A stretch of DNA of 64,000 nt, taken from contig JAFWWC010000029.1 of assembly GCA_017518105.1 (NCBI GenBank), forward strand, positions 1-64,000, written 5' to 3'. The notes beneath the pieces are model-generated. The model had not been told where the DNA came from. It made no database searches and worked only from the letters and a program-made list of their open reading frames with translations. The DNA comes from Selenomonadaceae bacterium. GTDB taxonomy: Bacteria > Bacillota > Negativicutes > Selenomonadales > Selenomonadaceae. Of this stretch, positions 63,606 to 64,000 are shown piece by piece (position 1 is the stretch's first letter; the number at the start of each line of letters is the position of its first letter). Position numbers and translations under genes: made by a program.

Positions 63606-64000
63606 TTACTTCCATGTGTTCGCGCCGCCGACGAAATTATTTTCCTCGTCCCAGTCCGAAGGCATTCCCTTAGCAAAGATAATCGGCTTAGAGCAATTCT
63701 CTTGCACATATTTAGCGACGGAGCCTAAGCCCTCCACGTCAAAGCCGCCGAAGCCCCGATTGCCCATGACGAGCAAATCATAAGCCGCCGAAGCGTTGAC
63801 AATCTCTTCCGCTGGCTCACCGACCTCCACGCGGATTTTAACTTCAATCTCACTCGGAATCACTTGCCGCAGTTCGTTTAGGAATTCATAAGCCGCGGCG
63901 TTGAGTTCGGAGGGAATGTAGCCGCCCAAGCTGACCTGTTCAAAGGCGGCAATGTCTTCTTCAATCTTAACGCACATCATCAGCGTAATTCGTGCGCCCC
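63606..64000 (-). CDS. Universal stress protein UspA family (N-terminus cut by the window end)
   Basis: At least 131 residues are visible; the frame stays open to the window edge (GARITLMMCVKIEED), the beta-2 strand of the Usp fold. The nucleotide-binding loop is in LLVMGNRGFGG near the C-terminal part, with the ending CSKPIIFAKGM. Universal stress proteins bind ATP or AMP and help under starvation and oxidative stress. The internal ATG pair is not the true start. Confidence 0.87.
   Translation of the reverse strand, partial: GARITLMMCVKIEEDIAAFEQVSLGGYIPSELNAAAYEFLNELRQVIPSEIEVKIRVEVGEPAEEIVNASAAYDLLVMGNRGFGGFDVEGLGSVAKYVQENCSKPIIFAKGMPSDWDEENNFVGGANTWK

Overview
The window looks like a chromosomal segment of a motile, fermentative, probably anaerobic member of the Bacillota. 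The class Negativicutes (Selenomonas-like) is my best guess, not a certainty. Pointers are the AddB-type recombination nuclease, the QueH-type queuosine enzyme, fructose PTS genes, a flgBC-fliEFGHIJ operon in the order typical of Bacillota, strong AGGAGG ribosome sites, frequent TTG and GTG starts, and a GC content that appears to be near 50%. No rRNA, tRNA, CRISPR array or prophage was seen.

Layout. 1-4.7 kb: the end of an IS30-type transposase, then (minus strand) PilC-like, PilT-like and class A PBP genes. 4.8-13.5 kb: addB (plus), then on the minus strand a purine/housekeeping run (HAD phosphatase, purE, unknown gene, purA, lysS), and divergent pfkA. 13.5-16.4 kb: a TetR regulator and a three-gene stress-like operon (HpaI-type aldolase, quinone-reductase-like flavoprotein, cupin-ferritin fusion). 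16.4-22.9 kb: fruK, a separate EIIA-EIIB protein, FruA EIIABC and uvrA in one direction. 22.9-27.2 kb is an accessory island: a candidate type I toxin-antitoxin locus, an MmeI-like fused restriction-modification gene with a duplicated tail, a structured repeat and a DinJ-YafQ pair. 27.2-35.5 kb: leuA, a small membrane-protein/CofE-like cluster, a GH84 hexosaminidase, a membrane MutS-like ATPase and a GT39-like transferase. 35.6-41.3 kb: argG-argH with two BrnT-BrnA modules stacked on the 3' end of argH, then an EF-G2-like factor. 41.4-49.3 kb: EcoRI-type methyltransferase, queH, sulfate-binding lipoprotein, a second copy of the structured repeat, rlmD, ribF, a flavoprotein and a Tat-exported metallo-beta-lactamase-fold protein. 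49.4-58.6 kb: flagellar operon with a VapC-type toxin pair inserted between fliH and fliI, then peptidoglycan enzymes. 58.6-64 kb: azlCD, rsmB, twin tiny membrane proteins, an FtsZ-like protein without its GTPase motifs, a PPP-type phosphatase and a universal stress protein cut by the window end.

The most interesting material is at gene ends. The 3' ends of argH and of the MmeI-like gene each have a diverged second copy of the gene's tail downstream, as if cargo had entered, or alleles had been swapped, by recombination in the last codons. A roughly 200-bp noncoding repeat sits after two unrelated genes and keeps its hairpins through compensatory changes. Several small genes below usual annotation cutoffs have complete promoter and ribosome-site signals. 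Start sites were chosen by Shine-Dalgarno spacing and family N-termini, so several differ from the longest open frame.
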